Shown: positions 18,127 to 27,983, counted from the first letter of the stretch. The stretch is 36,557 bases of DNA from Oscillatoriales cyanobacterium CG2_30_44_21 (GCA_001873375.1 MNZA01000170.1:1-36557); one strand, 5' to 3'. Numbers and translations are program-made. The notes: generated from the sequence alone by a model not told the origin.

Positions 18127-20370
18127 ATGGAGATTAAAGCGATGTATGATCAATGGCAAAGCTTTACAGAAGGAGTTTGGGAACGAGAAATTAACGTCAG
18201 AGACTTTATCCAAAAGAACTATACGCCCTATGCAGGGGATAGCAGCTTTTTGGAGTCTGTCACCCCAAGAACGCAGCAACTTTGGCAAGAAGTCTCAGAA
18301 TTAATGCGTCAAGAGCGGGAAAAGGGAGTTCTTGATGTCGATACCAAGGTTCCTACTTCCATTACTGCCCATGATGCAGGATATATCAATCGCGAACTAG
18401 AGCAAATCGTGGGTTTACAGACCGACAAGCCCCTCAAACGCGCCATTATGCCCTATGGCGGCATTCGTGTGGTTAAGGCAGGTTTAGAAGCCTATGGCTA
18501 TGAACTTGATCCGCAAACGGAAGAGATTTTTTCTAAATATCGCAAAACCCATAACGATGGTGTCTTCGATGCCTATACCAGCGAAATGCGGAAGGCAAGG
18601 CGATCGGGGATCATTACAGGGCTGCCCGATGCCTATGGACGTGGGCGGATTATCGGTGACTATCGCCGCGTGGCACTCTATGGCTGCGATCGCCTGATTG
18701 ATGACAAGAAGCATCAGCAAGAATCCCTCGAAGTCGATGTGATCGATGAAAATATTATTCGTCTGCGCGAAGAAATTTCGGAACAGATTCGCGCCCTATT
18801 TGAACTGAAGGAAATGGCAGCCAAGTACGGTTTTGATATTGGTCGCCCTGCGGCTAACTCCCGTGAAGCTGTGCAATGGCTGTATTTTGCTTACCTCGGT
18901 GCAGTCAAGGAACAAAATGGCGCAGCCATGTCCCTCGGTCGGGTTTCCACATTCCTTGACATCTATTTTGAACGGGATTTGCGAAATGGCAAGATTACGG
19001 AATCGGAATTGCAAGAATTAGTTGATCATTTCGTGATGAAATTGCGGATGGTCAGATTCTTGAGAACTCCTGATTACAATGCCCTGTTTTCAGGCGATCC
19101 CACTTGGGTTACGGAAGTAATCGGTGGCATGAGTGCCGATGGTCGGACGCTAGTTACCAAGAGCAGTTTCCGCTTCCTGCATACCCTGACCACTTTGGGC
19201 GCGGCTCCTGAGCCTAACTTGACGGTGCTGTGGTCGGAGCATCTGCCTGAAAACTTCAAGCAATTCTGTGCCAAAGTCTCCAGCGATACCAGTTCCATTC
19301 AGTACGAAAGTGATGACCTGATGCGTCCTACCTATGGCGATGACTATGCGATCGCCTGTTGTGTGTCAGTGATGCGAATTGGTAAGCAGATGCAGTTCTT
19401 TGGCGCAAGGGTAAACCTCGCCAAAACATTGCTCTACGCGATCAATGGTGGTCGTGATGAAAAGTCTGGGGATCAAGTCGCACCGCACTTTGCACCAATC
19501 ACTAGCGAATATCTGGACTACAACGAAGTCACAGAGCGCCTGCACCAAATGATGGGCTGGTTGGCGCGGCTCTATGTAAATACCTTGAACGTGATCCACT
19601 ATATGCACGACAAGTATTGCTACGAGCGCATCGAAATGGCACTGCACGATCGCGATATCTATCGGACGATGGCTTGCGGTATTGCGGGGCTGTCGGTGGT
19701 TACAGATTCTCTCTCGGCTATTAAATATGCGAAAGTGAAAGTCGTCCGTGATGAGCGTGGCTTGGCGATCGACTATGTAACCGAAGGCGAATATCCCCAA
19801 TATGGCAATAACGACGATCATGTTGATAGCATTGCCATCGAACTGGTTTCGCGGTTTATGAATGAAATCCGTAAGCAAAAGACTTATCGCGGCGCTACGC
19901 CCACCCAATCGGTGCTGACGATTACTTCTAATGTGGTCTATGGCAAAAAGACAGGCAACACTCCCGATGGACGCAAAGCGGGTGAGCCCTTTGCCCCCGG
20001 CGCGAACCCCATGCACGGACGGGACAACTGCGGCGCGATCGCCTCTTTATCTTCTGTTGCCAAACTGCCCTACAGCGATTGCCAAGATGGTATTTCCAAT
20101 ACCTTCTCGATTGTGCCTGCGGCGCTAGGCAGACAGGAAAGCGATCGCATTAACAATCTGGTTGGTTTGCTGGATGGCTATTTCCACGATGGCGGTCATC
20201 ACATCAACGTCAATGCCCTCAACCGCGATACCTTGCTGGATGCGATGGATCATCCTGAAAACTACCCACAGCTAACAATTCGTGTTTCGGGCTACGCGGT
20301 CAATTTCATCAAGCTCACCCGCGAGCAGCAGATGGATGTGGTTAAGCGTACCTTCCACGAAAGGGTATAA
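18127..20370 (+). CDS. pflB: Pyruvate formate-lyase (formate C-acetyltransferase)
   Basis: 747 aa; adjacent catalytic cysteines in IACCVSVM, glycyl-radical motif RVSGYAV near the C-terminus, N-terminal W..F..G.W. Likely start is the ATG at 18142. Confidence 0.97.
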   Translation: MEIKAMYDQWQSFTEGVWEREINVRDFIQKNYTPYAGDSSFLESVTPRTQQLWQEVSELMRQEREKGVLDVDTKVPTSITAHDAGYINRELEQIVGLQTDKPLKRAIMPYGGIRVVKAGLEAYGYELDPQTEEIFSKYRKTHNDGVFDAYTSEMRKARRSGIITGLPDAYGRGRIIGDYRRVALYGCDRLIDDKKHQQESLEVDVIDENIIRLREEISEQIRALFELKEMAAKYGFDIGRPAANSREAVQWLYFAYLGAVKEQNGAAMSLGRVSTFLDIYFERDLRNGKITESELQELVDHFVMKLRMVRFLRTPDYNALFSGDPTWVTEVIGGMSADGRTLVTKSSFRFLHTLTTLGAAPEPNLTVLWSEHLPENFKQFCAKVSSDTSSIQYESDDLMRPTYGDDYAIACCVSVMRIGKQMQFFGARVNLAKTLLYAINGGRDEKSGDQVAPHFAPITSEYLDYNEVTERLHQMMGWLARLYVNTLNVIHYMHDKYCYERIEMALHDRDIYRTMACGIAGLSVVTDSLSAIKYAKVKVVRDERGLAIDYVTEGEYPQYGNNDDHVDSIAIELVSRFMNEIRKQKTYRGATPTQSVLTITSNVVYGKKTGNTPDGRKAGEPFAPGANPMHGRDNCGAIASLSSVAKLPYSDCQDGISNTFSIVPAALGRQESDRINNLVGLLDGYFHDGGHHINVNALNRDTLLDAMDHPENYPQLTIRVSGYAVNFIKLTREQQMDVVKRTFHERV

Positions 20371-20393
20371 ATTTTTGAAGACAGCGCTTTGCG

Positions 20394-20436
20394 AAAAAAT
20401 AACGGTGCGGCGCGAAGCGCCGCACCGTTATTTTTT
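20394..20436. repeat. Palindrome, 20-bp arms, GCGGCGC-GAA-GCGCCGC core
   Basis: aaaaaataacggtgcggcgc gaa gcgccgcaccgttatttttt. Confidence 0.95.
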
Positions 20437-20505
20437 GGTTCATGACGAATTTCTAATCTTAAAGTACTTTTTATATTGATAATTTAAATTGGGTATTAGT
20501 ATTTT

Positions 20506-20603
20506 TAAGTAGCTAAGCATAAGTAAACCAGAAGGGTTATTCCGTCAGCGAAGCTGACAGAACAACCTCTGTTTTTTTTGCTTTAATTAAGCCCGGCTAC
20601 TTA
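20506..20603. repeat. MITE-like element, third copy of the taagtagctaRgcataagtaaac family
   Basis: taagtagctaagcataagtaaaccagaagggttattccgtcagc-gaa-gctgacagaacaacctctg...ggctactta. Confidence 0.7.
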
Positions 20604-20628
20604 TATCCCCAATGACGATCCCCCAAAT

Positions 20629-21669
20629 ATGGAAAGTGTAAAAACTCTAAAACAGCCACTGGTAGCTAAGCATCACCACAGTAATCAGATCCTCAAAAAC
20701 TTCTGGTATGGCATAGAACATAGTGCAGCTATTTCTGCTAAACCCAAGACAATCACTTTCATGGGGCATGAATTAGTTCTTTATCGTGGAACTCAAGGAC
20801 AAATAATTGCTTTGGATGGGCGCTGCGTGCATCGAGGTTCAGAACTAGCCGCAGGTTGGGTGGAAAATGACTGCATTTACTGCCCCTATCATGGATGGCG
20901 CTATGAAGCAGATGGAACCTGTAGCCATATTCCTGCAAATCAGCCCGAAGTCAGCATTCCCATCCGCGCCAAATTGCGATCGCACCAAGTCCAAGAAAAG
21001 CATGGTTTAGTCTGGCTATTTTGGGGTGATTTACCAGTCGATGAAAGCCCATCAATTCCAGACTTGCCAGAATTTACGCAAGCGGGATGGCGCACAGTTT
21101 CAGGCAGCTTTACTTGGGATGGGCATTATTCAAGGGTAATCGCGAATACTATCGACATGGCTCACGCTCCCTTTGTCCATGCAACTGCCTTCGGCAGAAA
21201 AGAATCTCCTGCCGTCCAAGCCTATAAGTTAGAGATGTCCGAATGGAGCGCTAGCGGATTCATTACCTTTGAGACCAAGCCCGCCTATTCACTGAAGCTG
21301 ATTTTAGGAAATAACCCACCAAATGGCATTTTTCGAGCTACCTTCTATATGCCCAATGTCTCACGAGTAGATTTGCAGTTTGGGAAGTTCCAATTCGTTC
21401 TATTTATGGTGCATTTACCTGTCAGCGAGATGCAGACGACTACTAAGTGGTCACATATCCGTAATTTTGTGACGAATCCCTTGGCGGATAGTTTTATGCG
21501 TCAAGATGTAGTCAAGACATTCGTACAAGACAATCTTGCTGTCAAGATTCAAGCTGGAGCGGCTCCCCTCGATCTCACTGAAGAAGTTCACGCACCTGCC
21601 GACGCGATAGAACTTGCCTATCGCAAGTTCTATGCCCAAGCAGTGCAAATGGGATGGAGTGAGGGGTAA
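20629..21669 (+). CDS. Rieske [2Fe-2S] aromatic ring-hydroxylating oxygenase-like protein
   Basis: CVHRGSELAAGWVENDCIYCPYHGW Rieske motif; HAPFVHATAFG mononuclear-iron-type region. Confidence 0.93.
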   Translation: MESVKTLKQPLVAKHHHSNQILKNFWYGIEHSAAISAKPKTITFMGHELVLYRGTQGQIIALDGRCVHRGSELAAGWVENDCIYCPYHGWRYEADGTCSHIPANQPEVSIPIRAKLRSHQVQEKHGLVWLFWGDLPVDESPSIPDLPEFTQAGWRTVSGSFTWDGHYSRVIANTIDMAHAPFVHATAFGRKESPAVQAYKLEMSEWSASGFITFETKPAYSLKLILGNNPPNGIFRATFYMPNVSRVDLQFGKFQFVLFMVHLPVSEMQTTTKWSHIRNFVTNPLADSFMRQDVVKTFVQDNLAVKIQAGAAPLDLTEEVHAPADAIELAYRKFYAQAVQMGWSEG

Positions 21670-21670
21670 G

Positions 21671-21703
21671 AAGTAAAAGCGGCGCAGAGCGCCGCTTTTA
21701 CTT
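21671..21703. repeat. Palindrome, core GCGGCGC-AGA-GCGCCGC
   Basis: aagtaaaagcggcgc aga gcgccgcttttactt. Confidence 0.95.
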
Positions 21704-21736
21704 ACGATGTATTTAGGTAGAACAGTTGGTGAAAAT

Positions 21737-21922
21737 ATGAGTAAATTAGTGGTCTGGACAGTTGAGGCAGAGAGTAAGCTAAAAGAGATTCCATTTTGGG
21801 GGAGATTTTTAGTGCGGAGAGAAGTGGAGAAGTTTGCTAGGGGAATAGATGCTAAGGAAATTAATCTGGAAGTATACGATTTAGCAAATCAAAAGTGGCT
21901 ATCAAGTCAAAAAAATAGTTAA
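21737..21922 (+). CDS. Small PCP_red-like domain protein (like the ChlB/BchB C-terminal domain)
   Basis: MSKLVVWTVEAESKLKEIPFWGRFLVRREVEKFARGIDAKEINLEVYDLA resembles the W-T-x-E-A-x-x-x-L-x-x-x-P-F-x-x-R domain. ATG at 21737 preferred over the ORF-track start at 21707. Confidence 0.75.
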   Translation: MSKLVVWTVEAESKLKEIPFWGRFLVRREVEKFARGIDAKEINLEVYDLANQKWLSSQKNS

Positions 21923-21951
21923 GGCGGCGCATCACGCCGCCTTAACTATTT
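21913..21951. repeat. Palindrome, 17-bp arms
   Basis: aaatagttaaggcggcg catca cgccgccttaactattt. Confidence 0.95.
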
Positions 21952-21976
21952 GAGATACAGCGCTTGGCGATGTATC

Positions 21977-23740
21977 TCATTGTCTTTGGGTGGTGTTGAT
22001 GAGCCACTGCCCTGACGACTCTTGCCAGATTAAGCCCATGCGTAATGTTTCGGGAGTAATTGTGGATGACTTTTGATAGGTTAAATCAATATCGATTATG
22101 GCTGAATCTGCTTTTACTTCCACAATCCGCGCTCCTCTCACCTCAACTTTATCGATAGTCTGCCAAAAACCTGTAAAAGTCTCATAACCGCCTGCGCGAT
22201 CGCGTTGAAAAGTGGGTGTGAGTTTTTGCCAAGCACCTGTAAACTGTCGCTCATTGATCAGGCTGTAATAGTCCTTAATGAACTGTTCGGGAGAGCTTTG
22301 CGGCTTGGGTGGTGGAGTTGCAGTTTTAGGGGAAGTTGGGATAGGTGAAGGCGATGGCGTAACCCCAGAGATGCGCTGAACTGCGTCATCAGGATTGGGA
22401 CTTGCAAAGGCACAGTAAGCATCATCAACAAATTTAGAATGCTCTTTCAGCTTCTCTCGACAGTTTTCCAAATTAGAATACTGCCCTGTATATACTTGAA
22501 AAAACTGACTATTTCCCAAATTAGGATAATCAGGTATCCAAAATACCCCTGCTTCTGTGTAGCCCTGCGATCGCAACTTCTCAACTCTCAATTTCGCCTT
22601 TGCCGACTCCTCAAAAGCAGAATCCGCTAAAAAATAAAAGGCAGACTTCTGCGCAGATTTACTCGCAGGGAAAATTCTATTCCACCAAGAAGCAATGTCA
22701 CTACGCTGAGAAATCACGACCGCCATTGCCACCATTGCCCCCAGCCCTGCGCCCACCATTACCGTTACGAGTAAAGGCGCGATCGCTTTTCTTTTGGACG
22801 GTGCAGGTTGATAGGTGTAAATAGGCTGTGCGGGCGGCTCCCCATGGCTTCGCGGCGTTACCGCTAGGGTTTGCATATTTGAGAGGCTTTGGGATTTAGG
22901 CAATGGAGCTAAGTTAGTACTCCTGACTGCGATCGCATCTAACATCTGTTGCGCCGAACTGTAGCGATCGCGTGGGTCGAACTGGAGCGCCTTGGTAAAT
23001 ACTGCTTTTAGCTCTGGGCTAAGGTTGACTTGTGACTGCCAGCGCACTTCCCCCGATTGCGGATCAGTCCCCAACTGCTGCGGGTACTTGCCCGTTAGCG
23101 CATAGATCACCGTCAAAGCGAGGCTATAGAGATCGCTTGCAAAAAAAGGTCTTCCCGCCGCCTGCTCCGAAGCCATAAAGCCAGGCGTACCAATCACAAT
23201 CGAATTGGCTTGCTGAGGGGCACCTTTGACAGTTGTAATATTCAGAGTCTCTTTGACGGCTCCAAAGTCAATCAAAACAGGTTCTCGCGATCGCAAAATA
23301 ATATTATCAGGCTTAATATCGCGATGAATAATCCCCTGACTATGCACATAGGTAAGGGTTTGGAGGACGCTTACCATTAGAGCCTTAGCAGCATCCTCAG
23401 TCCACTGACCCTGCTGTCTGACCGTTTCCGCCAGCGTCAATCCATCGATCCACTCTTGGACTAAATAAAATAGACCAGCCTCAACAAAATTGGCATAAAG
23501 CTTGGGAATATATCGGTTCTCTTCTCCCAAAGCTTCGAGTACAGCCGCTTCCCTCTGAAACCTCTGCTGCAATAGCTCATACATTTGCGGATTGTCCGCG
23601 ATCGGTCGTAATTGCTTGATCACACATCGGCGATTAGATGGCATTTTTGTGTCTTCCGCCATGTAGGTTTCCCCAAAGCCACCACTGCCTAAAACGCTAG
23701 TGACACGATAGCGGTTATCTAAGAGTGTTGACATCATCAT
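21977..23740 (-). CDS. Ser/Thr protein kinase with TM, SPOR-like and NTF2/IMS-like C-terminal regions
   Basis: LGSGGFGETYMAED, IIHRDIKPDNIIL, LIDFGAVK, GTPGFMASEQ; TM around LLVTVMVGAGLGAMVAMAVV. Confidence 0.92.
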   Translation of the reverse strand: MMMSTLLDNRYRVTSVLGSGGFGETYMAEDTKMPSNRRCVIKQLRPIADNPQMYELLQQRFQREAAVLEALGEENRYIPKLYANFVEAGLFYLVQEWIDGLTLAETVRQQGQWTEDAAKALMVSVLQTLTYVHSQGIIHRDIKPDNIILRSREPVLIDFGAVKETLNITTVKGAPQQANSIVIGTPGFMASEQAAGRPFFASDLYSLALTVIYALTGKYPQQLGTDPQSGEVRWQSQVNLSPELKAVFTKALQFDPRDRYSSAQQMLDAIAVRSTNLAPLPKSQSLSNMQTLAVTPRSHGEPPAQPIYTYQPAPSKRKAIAPLLVTVMVGAGLGAMVAMAVVISQRSDIASWWNRIFPASKSAQKSAFYFLADSAFEESAKAKLRVEKLRSQGYTEAGVFWIPDYPNLGNSQFFQVYTGQYSNLENCREKLKEHSKFVDDAYCAFASPNPDDAVQRISGVTPSPSPIPTSPKTATPPPKPQSSPEQFIKDYYSLINERQFTGAWQKLTPTFQRDRAGGYETFTGFWQTIDKVEVRGARIVEVKADSAIIDIDLTYQKSSTITPETLRMGLIWQESSGQWLINTTQRQ

Positions 23741-23790
23741 GGTTGTATTAATCGCTTGTAGCGATCGTACAGCATATCCAAGCTAAGGAA

Positions 23791-23819
23791 CGAGTTGCGG
23801 CGCAAAGCGCCGCAACTCG
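23791..23819. repeat. Palindrome, subtype CGAGTTGCGGCGC-AAA-GCGCCGCAACTCG, in divergent intergenic region
   Basis: Direct sequence; same subtype as 13211-13245. Confidence 0.95.
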
Positions 23820-23899
23820 CTTAGGAGTGCCGCGAACTCCAATCTCTTGACTGGGAAAACAGTAAAATAGATCACATTCGTAAACATTGGGGTAAATAT

Positions 23900-24475
23900 A
23901 TGAACGCCCTTACCATCATTCTTGAGCCAATTTTTGAACTCACAGACGAAAAACTATTTCAACTTTGTCAACAAAATCGCGACCTAAGATTTGAGCGGGG
24001 CGCTCAAGGAGATATTACGATTATGGCTCCCGAAGGCAGTGATACAGGAATGCGTAACCTAGGTTTAGGCAGTCCTTTGTGGAATTGGAATCAAAGAAAA
24101 AATCTCGGTGTTGCCTTTGGTTCTTCGGCAGGATTTATATTGCCTAATGGGGCAATGCGATCGCCTGATGTCTCGTGGATTATCAAAGCTAGATGGGAAT
24201 CCCTCACAACGGAGCAACAATCAAGATTTGCACCGATATGTCCAGACTTTGTGATTGAGTTAATGTCTCCCAGCGATAGCCTATCGCTGACCCAAGCAAA
24301 AATGCAGGAATATCAAGACAATGGCGCAAAGTTGGGCTGGTTGATCAATCGCAAAGATAGACAAGTAGAAATTTATCGCATTGGTCAACCTGTGGAAATT
24401 TTGGAATATCCCATCAGCCTATCAGGAGAAGACCTCCTTCCCGAATTTGTACTGGAACTACGAGCGATTTGGTAA
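23900..24475 (+). CDS. Uma2 family (DUF820) putative endonuclease
   Basis: RFERGAQGDITIMAPEGSDTGMRN, LPNGAMRSPDVSWI, FAPICPDFVIELMSPSDSL, KMQEYQDNGAKLGWLINRKDRQVEIYR. Confidence 0.93.
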   Translation: MNALTIILEPIFELTDEKLFQLCQQNRDLRFERGAQGDITIMAPEGSDTGMRNLGLGSPLWNWNQRKNLGVAFGSSAGFILPNGAMRSPDVSWIIKARWESLTTEQQSRFAPICPDFVIELMSPSDSLSLTQAKMQEYQDNGAKLGWLINRKDRQVEIYRIGQPVEILEYPISLSGEDLLPEFVLELRAIW

Positions 24476-24494
24476 GTGGCTACGCTCTCTTCCA

Positions 24495-24547
24495 AGCAAA
24501 GCCAGTATATTTGCGCCCCTGTGGGGCGCAAATATACTGGCTTTGCT
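24495..24547. repeat. Palindrome, 25-bp perfect arms
   Basis: agcaaagccagtatatttgcgcccc tgt ggggcgcaaatatactggctttgct. Confidence 0.95.
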
Positions 24548-24674
24548 AATTTATTTATATTTTGGTTTTGAGCATTGCCAAAATTACCACAATGCATTAA
24601 TATCTTGCAGTCAAAATAGACAAAATTTGGATGACGCTGTACCGAAAACCAAGTAGGCAGCAGAGGAACTTTTT

Positions 24675-25532
24675 ATGCGTATCTATTACCTAGCTGGCGT
24701 GATTCTTAGCGTTGCCACAATCATTAGTGCTTGTGGCGAGGGTACTCCTGTTGAATGTTCTATCAGTACCGCCCGAGAAGTTAGACAAGGTGTTGCCAAA
24801 ACAGCTAAGTTCGCGGCTGGGACGGATTGCGAACAGATAAGAACTTTAGTCGCTGAGGGGAAGCCATTGCCAACTATTGGCGATGGTACTACGACCAACG
24901 CTCCGCCAGCTCCTGCGCAGGCTCCTGTAACTGCTCCGACCTTTGACACGCCCCTAGTATCTGGACAAAGCACCCGAGAACTAATTGAGACCACCGATAA
25001 AGAAGCAAGGGTAAGAGAGCTAGAACAAAAGATTGGTGTGGACTCTAAGCAGTTGCGCGACCCCTTCACTAGCACTGTGATCAACCCAGTCCCTAAACTA
25101 GAAACACTCTTAGAAAAGCCAAAGGCTCCGCCTAAGTTAAGAGCAGCCGTTGTTGTCAGAACCAACGCCAATCGCAATAGCATCATCGCGCCTCCTGATA
25201 TACAGGCGGCGGAAGGGACGATAGTTACGGGTACTTTGGAAGCTGGGGGGACGATTTATGCCATTGTTAAAGCTTTTGGTGAAACGACCTCCCGTTCTGT
25301 CAGCGCGGGACAACTAATTTCCAACGGTAAAGTTTTGGTGAAGCGCATTGATACCAATGCGGAGCCGCCCATTGTGGTGCTACAACAAAATGGCGTGGAG
25401 GTACAGCGTCCTGTGGGAGCGCCAGTAGCTGGTTCTACTCCTAGTCAGCCTAATCAGTCCTTGCCAGCGAACTCGGCCACGCAATCCAGCGAACCCCCAA
25501 TTTCAATTCCACCGTTAATTCCTGCTCAATAG
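24675..25532 (+). CDS. Hypothetical lipoprotein with PilP-like C-terminal region
   Basis: N-terminal lipobox-like signal MRIYYLAGVILSVATIISACGEG; Pro/Ala-rich linker; C-terminal GTLEAGGTIYAIVKAFGETTSRSVSAGQLISNGKVLVKRID. Confidence 0.7.
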   Translation: MRIYYLAGVILSVATIISACGEGTPVECSISTAREVRQGVAKTAKFAAGTDCEQIRTLVAEGKPLPTIGDGTTTNAPPAPAQAPVTAPTFDTPLVSGQSTRELIETTDKEARVRELEQKIGVDSKQLRDPFTSTVINPVPKLETLLEKPKAPPKLRAAVVVRTNANRNSIIAPPDIQAAEGTIVTGTLEAGGTIYAIVKAFGETTSRSVSAGQLISNGKVLVKRIDTNAEPPIVVLQQNGVEVQRPVGAPVAGSTPSQPNQSLPANSATQSSEPPISIPPLIPAQ

Positions 25533-25564
25533 TGTTACGGCGCTTTGCGCTGAAAATTGAACCA

Positions 25565-25591
25565 AAAAAGCGTTGCTTTGCAACGCTTTTT
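25565..25591 (+). terminator. Terminator-like stem-loop, GCGTTGC core
   Basis: aaaaagcgttgc ttt gcaacgcttttt. Confidence 0.8.
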
Positions 25592-25610
25592 CGCTTTTTA
25601 GGATGCCATT

Positions 25611-25651
25611 AAAAAAATGAGAGCATTGTAAGTCAACGCTCTCATTTTTTT
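25611..25651 (-). terminator. Terminator-like stem-loop 3' of infC
   Basis: aaaaaaatgagagc ... gctctcattttttt; 14-bp arms. Confidence 0.75.
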
Positions 25652-25694
25652 GGATTCAAAAATATAGCGCATGGCGCTGCCTTTTTGCTGAATT

Positions 25695-26219
25695 CTACTT
25701 TTTAGGAGCCATCAGCATAGTGATGTTTCTGCCTTCTCGCTTGGGATACTGTTGAATCTCGGCAACGGATTCCAGATCGCTTGCCATACGATTGAGTAGA
25801 ACCTCGGCAAGGTCAACGTGCTGAATCTCGCGCCCGCGAAACATGACTGTGGCTTTTACCTTGTCCCCTTCTTTCAGAAAACGTTCGGCGTGGTTGATTC
25901 TGACCTTGTAGTCATGCTCTTCGATTTTGTAGCGCATCTTCACTTCTTTAACGTCAGAAGTATGTTGCTTTTTACGAGCCTCTCTGGCTTTCTTCTCTTG
26001 TTCAAACTTGAACTTGCCATAATCCATGATCCTGCATACGGGTGGATCAGCTTTGTCACTGACAAGAACAAGGTCTAATTCCTTTTCTTCAGCCATCTTT
26101 AAGGCTTCTTTGGGAGTGAGAATGCCGAGTTGCTCTCCCTCCATATCAATGACTCGGATTTTTGGATATCTGATACGTTCGTTGATTTGGGGAAGGTCTT
26201 TAATTGGCTTTTTAGTCAT
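25695..26219 (-). CDS. infC: Translation initiation factor IF-3
   Basis: [80 protein letters not shown]. Confidence 0.97.
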   Translation of the reverse strand: MTKKPIKDLPQINERIRYPKIRVIDMEGEQLGILTPKEALKMAEEKELDLVLVSDKADPPVCRIMDYGKFKFEQEKKAREARKKQHTSDVKEVKMRYKIEEHDYKVRINHAERFLKEGDKVKATVMFRGREIQHVDLAEVLLNRMASDLESVAEIQQYPKREGRNITMLMAPKK

Positions 26220-26437
26220 GAAATCTCTGTTATCTAGTCTCTTTTAGGTATTAATTGAATTACTAAGGGTTTACAAATGTATGTAAGCATCTGGGCAAAA
26301 GCAGTGGCGATCGCTACTGCTTTTGGATTTAAGTGCGCCTCATTACTTAGCAAAGCTCTATTAGAGTATCCAAGCTTTTGCGCTCAACTACGTTTAGCAA
26401 TCTTGCAAGGCTTTTTACTTGACATAAACGTTTAAGT

Positions 26438-26466
26438 ATAGTACGAACTCCCCCATCTTGTGTCAA
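26438..26466 (-). promoter_or_regulatory. Sigma70-type promoter for infC: -35 TTGACA (26461-26466), 17-nt spacer, -10 TACTAT (26438-26443)
   Basis: Minus-strand TTGACA-CAAGATGGGGGAGTTCG-TACTAT, just downstream of the aroB stop codon. Confidence 0.75.
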
Positions 26467-26469
26467 GTA

Positions 26470-27600
26470 TCATGCGACTATTTTTCGTAAATTTTGTTTA
26501 ACTAGCTCAGCTGTGACTTGATCGCTGAGATTGGCGGAGCCGAGTGCTGTCGGCAAGATGAAGCGCACTTTTCCTGCTTCTACTTTCTTGTCATTGGACA
26601 AAGAAGCAGCGATCGCATCTAGGTCAATGTCTGAGGGCAGAGTTTGCGGTAAACGGGCTTTGCTAATCAATAACATTTGTCGATCTTGATCTGGCTGTGT
26701 CCATAGTCCAAGGTCAACCGCGATCGCGCCTGCGATCGCCATGCCTAGCCCCACAGCTTCGCCGTGATTGTAGAGGCGGTAATTGGTGACTGATTCGATC
26801 GCATGACCGACTGTGTGACCGTAGTTGAGAATTGCCCGCAAATTGCCCTCTTTTTCATCCTTGGAGACGATCTCGGCTTTGGCTTTGGCACAACGATATA
26901 GGATTGATTGTAGTAAGTCAGGTTTGACATAGCGCAACTGGTCAAGGCGATCGCAATTAGCTAATAGCTCAAATAAATCGCGATCCCAGATCACGCCATA
27001 TTTAATTACTTCGGCGATCGCGGAACGAAACTCGCGGGCAGGTAAAGTCTTGAGGACTTCGGGATCAACCCAAACTAGACGCGGCTGGTGAAATGCGCCA
27101 ATTAAGTTTTTGCCATGAGGGTGGTTGATCCCCGTTTTGCCACCGATCGCTGAGTCCACCATTGCTAAAAGTGTCGTTGGTACTTGCACTAGGTCAATCC
27201 CGCGTAACCAAGTTGCTGCCGCATAGCCCGACATATCACCAACTACGCCACCACCAAGGGCAATGATTAAGGACGATCGCTCTAGGCGATGGGCAAGGGC
27301 AGCATCATAAATTTTTTGGAGCGAGTTGGCGGTCTTGAATCTTTCTCCTGCTGGCAAAATTAGATTGGTAGCATTAAATCCTGCATTAGTAAGAGAGGAG
27401 CTTACAGTCTCACCGTAATGTTTATAAATGACAGGATTAGAAACAATTAAAACCTTGTTACTTTTTTTACCCAGTCCAATTTCTACTAATTTTGTGCCTA
27501 AGTTTTGCAGGCTATGGTTAGCGATCGCAATGTCATAACGGCGATCGCCTTCAAGGGCAACGGTGACAGTTGCGGAGTTTGAGGACATATTTCTAATCAA
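26470..27600 (-). CDS. aroB: 3-dehydroquinate synthase
   Basis: [92 protein letters not shown]. Confidence 0.97.
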   Translation of the reverse strand: MIRNMSSNSATVTVALEGDRRYDIAIANHSLQNLGTKLVEIGLGKKSNKVLIVSNPVIYKHYGETVSSSLTNAGFNATNLILPAGERFKTANSLQKIYDAALAHRLERSSLIIALGGGVVGDMSGYAAATWLRGIDLVQVPTTLLAMVDSAIGGKTGINHPHGKNLIGAFHQPRLVWVDPEVLKTLPAREFRSAIAEVIKYGVIWDRDLFELLANCDRLDQLRYVKPDLLQSILYRCAKAKAEIVSKDEKEGNLRAILNYGHTVGHAIESVTNYRLYNHGEAVGLGMAIAGAIAVDLGLWTQPDQDRQMLLISKARLPQTLPSDIDLDAIAASLSNDKKVEAGKVRFILPTALGSANLSDQVTAELVKQNLRKIVA

Positions 27601-27647
27601 AGGTTAGTATTATAGGCGATATGGCAATGCAAAAATCGCGATCGCGC

Positions 27648-27983
27648 CTAACTTACGGCATACTCTGTAAACTGACGCATAAATTCAGAATGAAAGCCGA
27701 TCACAATATCCTGTTTAGGCACTCCTGCTTTCACTAATTCTTCGGCAAGTTCAATTTCTGTACCGTTATATTGCAACCAAATTTTGCCTTGTTTAATATC
27801 AAGGTGCAGAATGCAACCATAAACACGATGTTCTTTTTCCCAGCCAACATTGACAATTTGATAATGGTCATGCTCTGTGTCAAAAATCAACTCTCGATCT
27901 ACACCATTTCGTCTGTAGTCATCTTGACCATACTCTTTAATAATCGTTTTAATAATTTCCCGATATTTATTTAGTTTATCCAT
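27648..27983 (-). CDS. xisI: XisI-like protein (fdxN element excision controlling factor family)
   Basis: MDKLNKYREIIKTIIKEYG...ELIFDTEHDHYQIVNVGWEKEHRVYGCILHLDIKQGKIWLQYNGTEIELAEELVKAGVPKQDIVIGFH. Confidence 0.92.
   Translation of the reverse strand: MDKLNKYREIIKTIIKEYGQDDYRRNGVDRELIFDTEHDHYQIVNVGWEKEHRVYGCILHLDIKQGKIWLQYNGTEIELAEELVKAGVPKQDIVIGFHSEFMRQFTEYAVS

Noticed and set aside
19366-20016. 216-aa minus-strand ORF inside pflB
   Set aside because: Fully antisense to a strongly supported pflB; His/Ile-rich composition is typical of spurious antisense frames; no family motif.
24686-25186. 166-aa minus-strand ORF opposite the lipoprotein gene
   Set aside because: Low-complexity S/V/L-rich antisense translation overlapping a better-supported plus-strand ORF with a lipobox signal.
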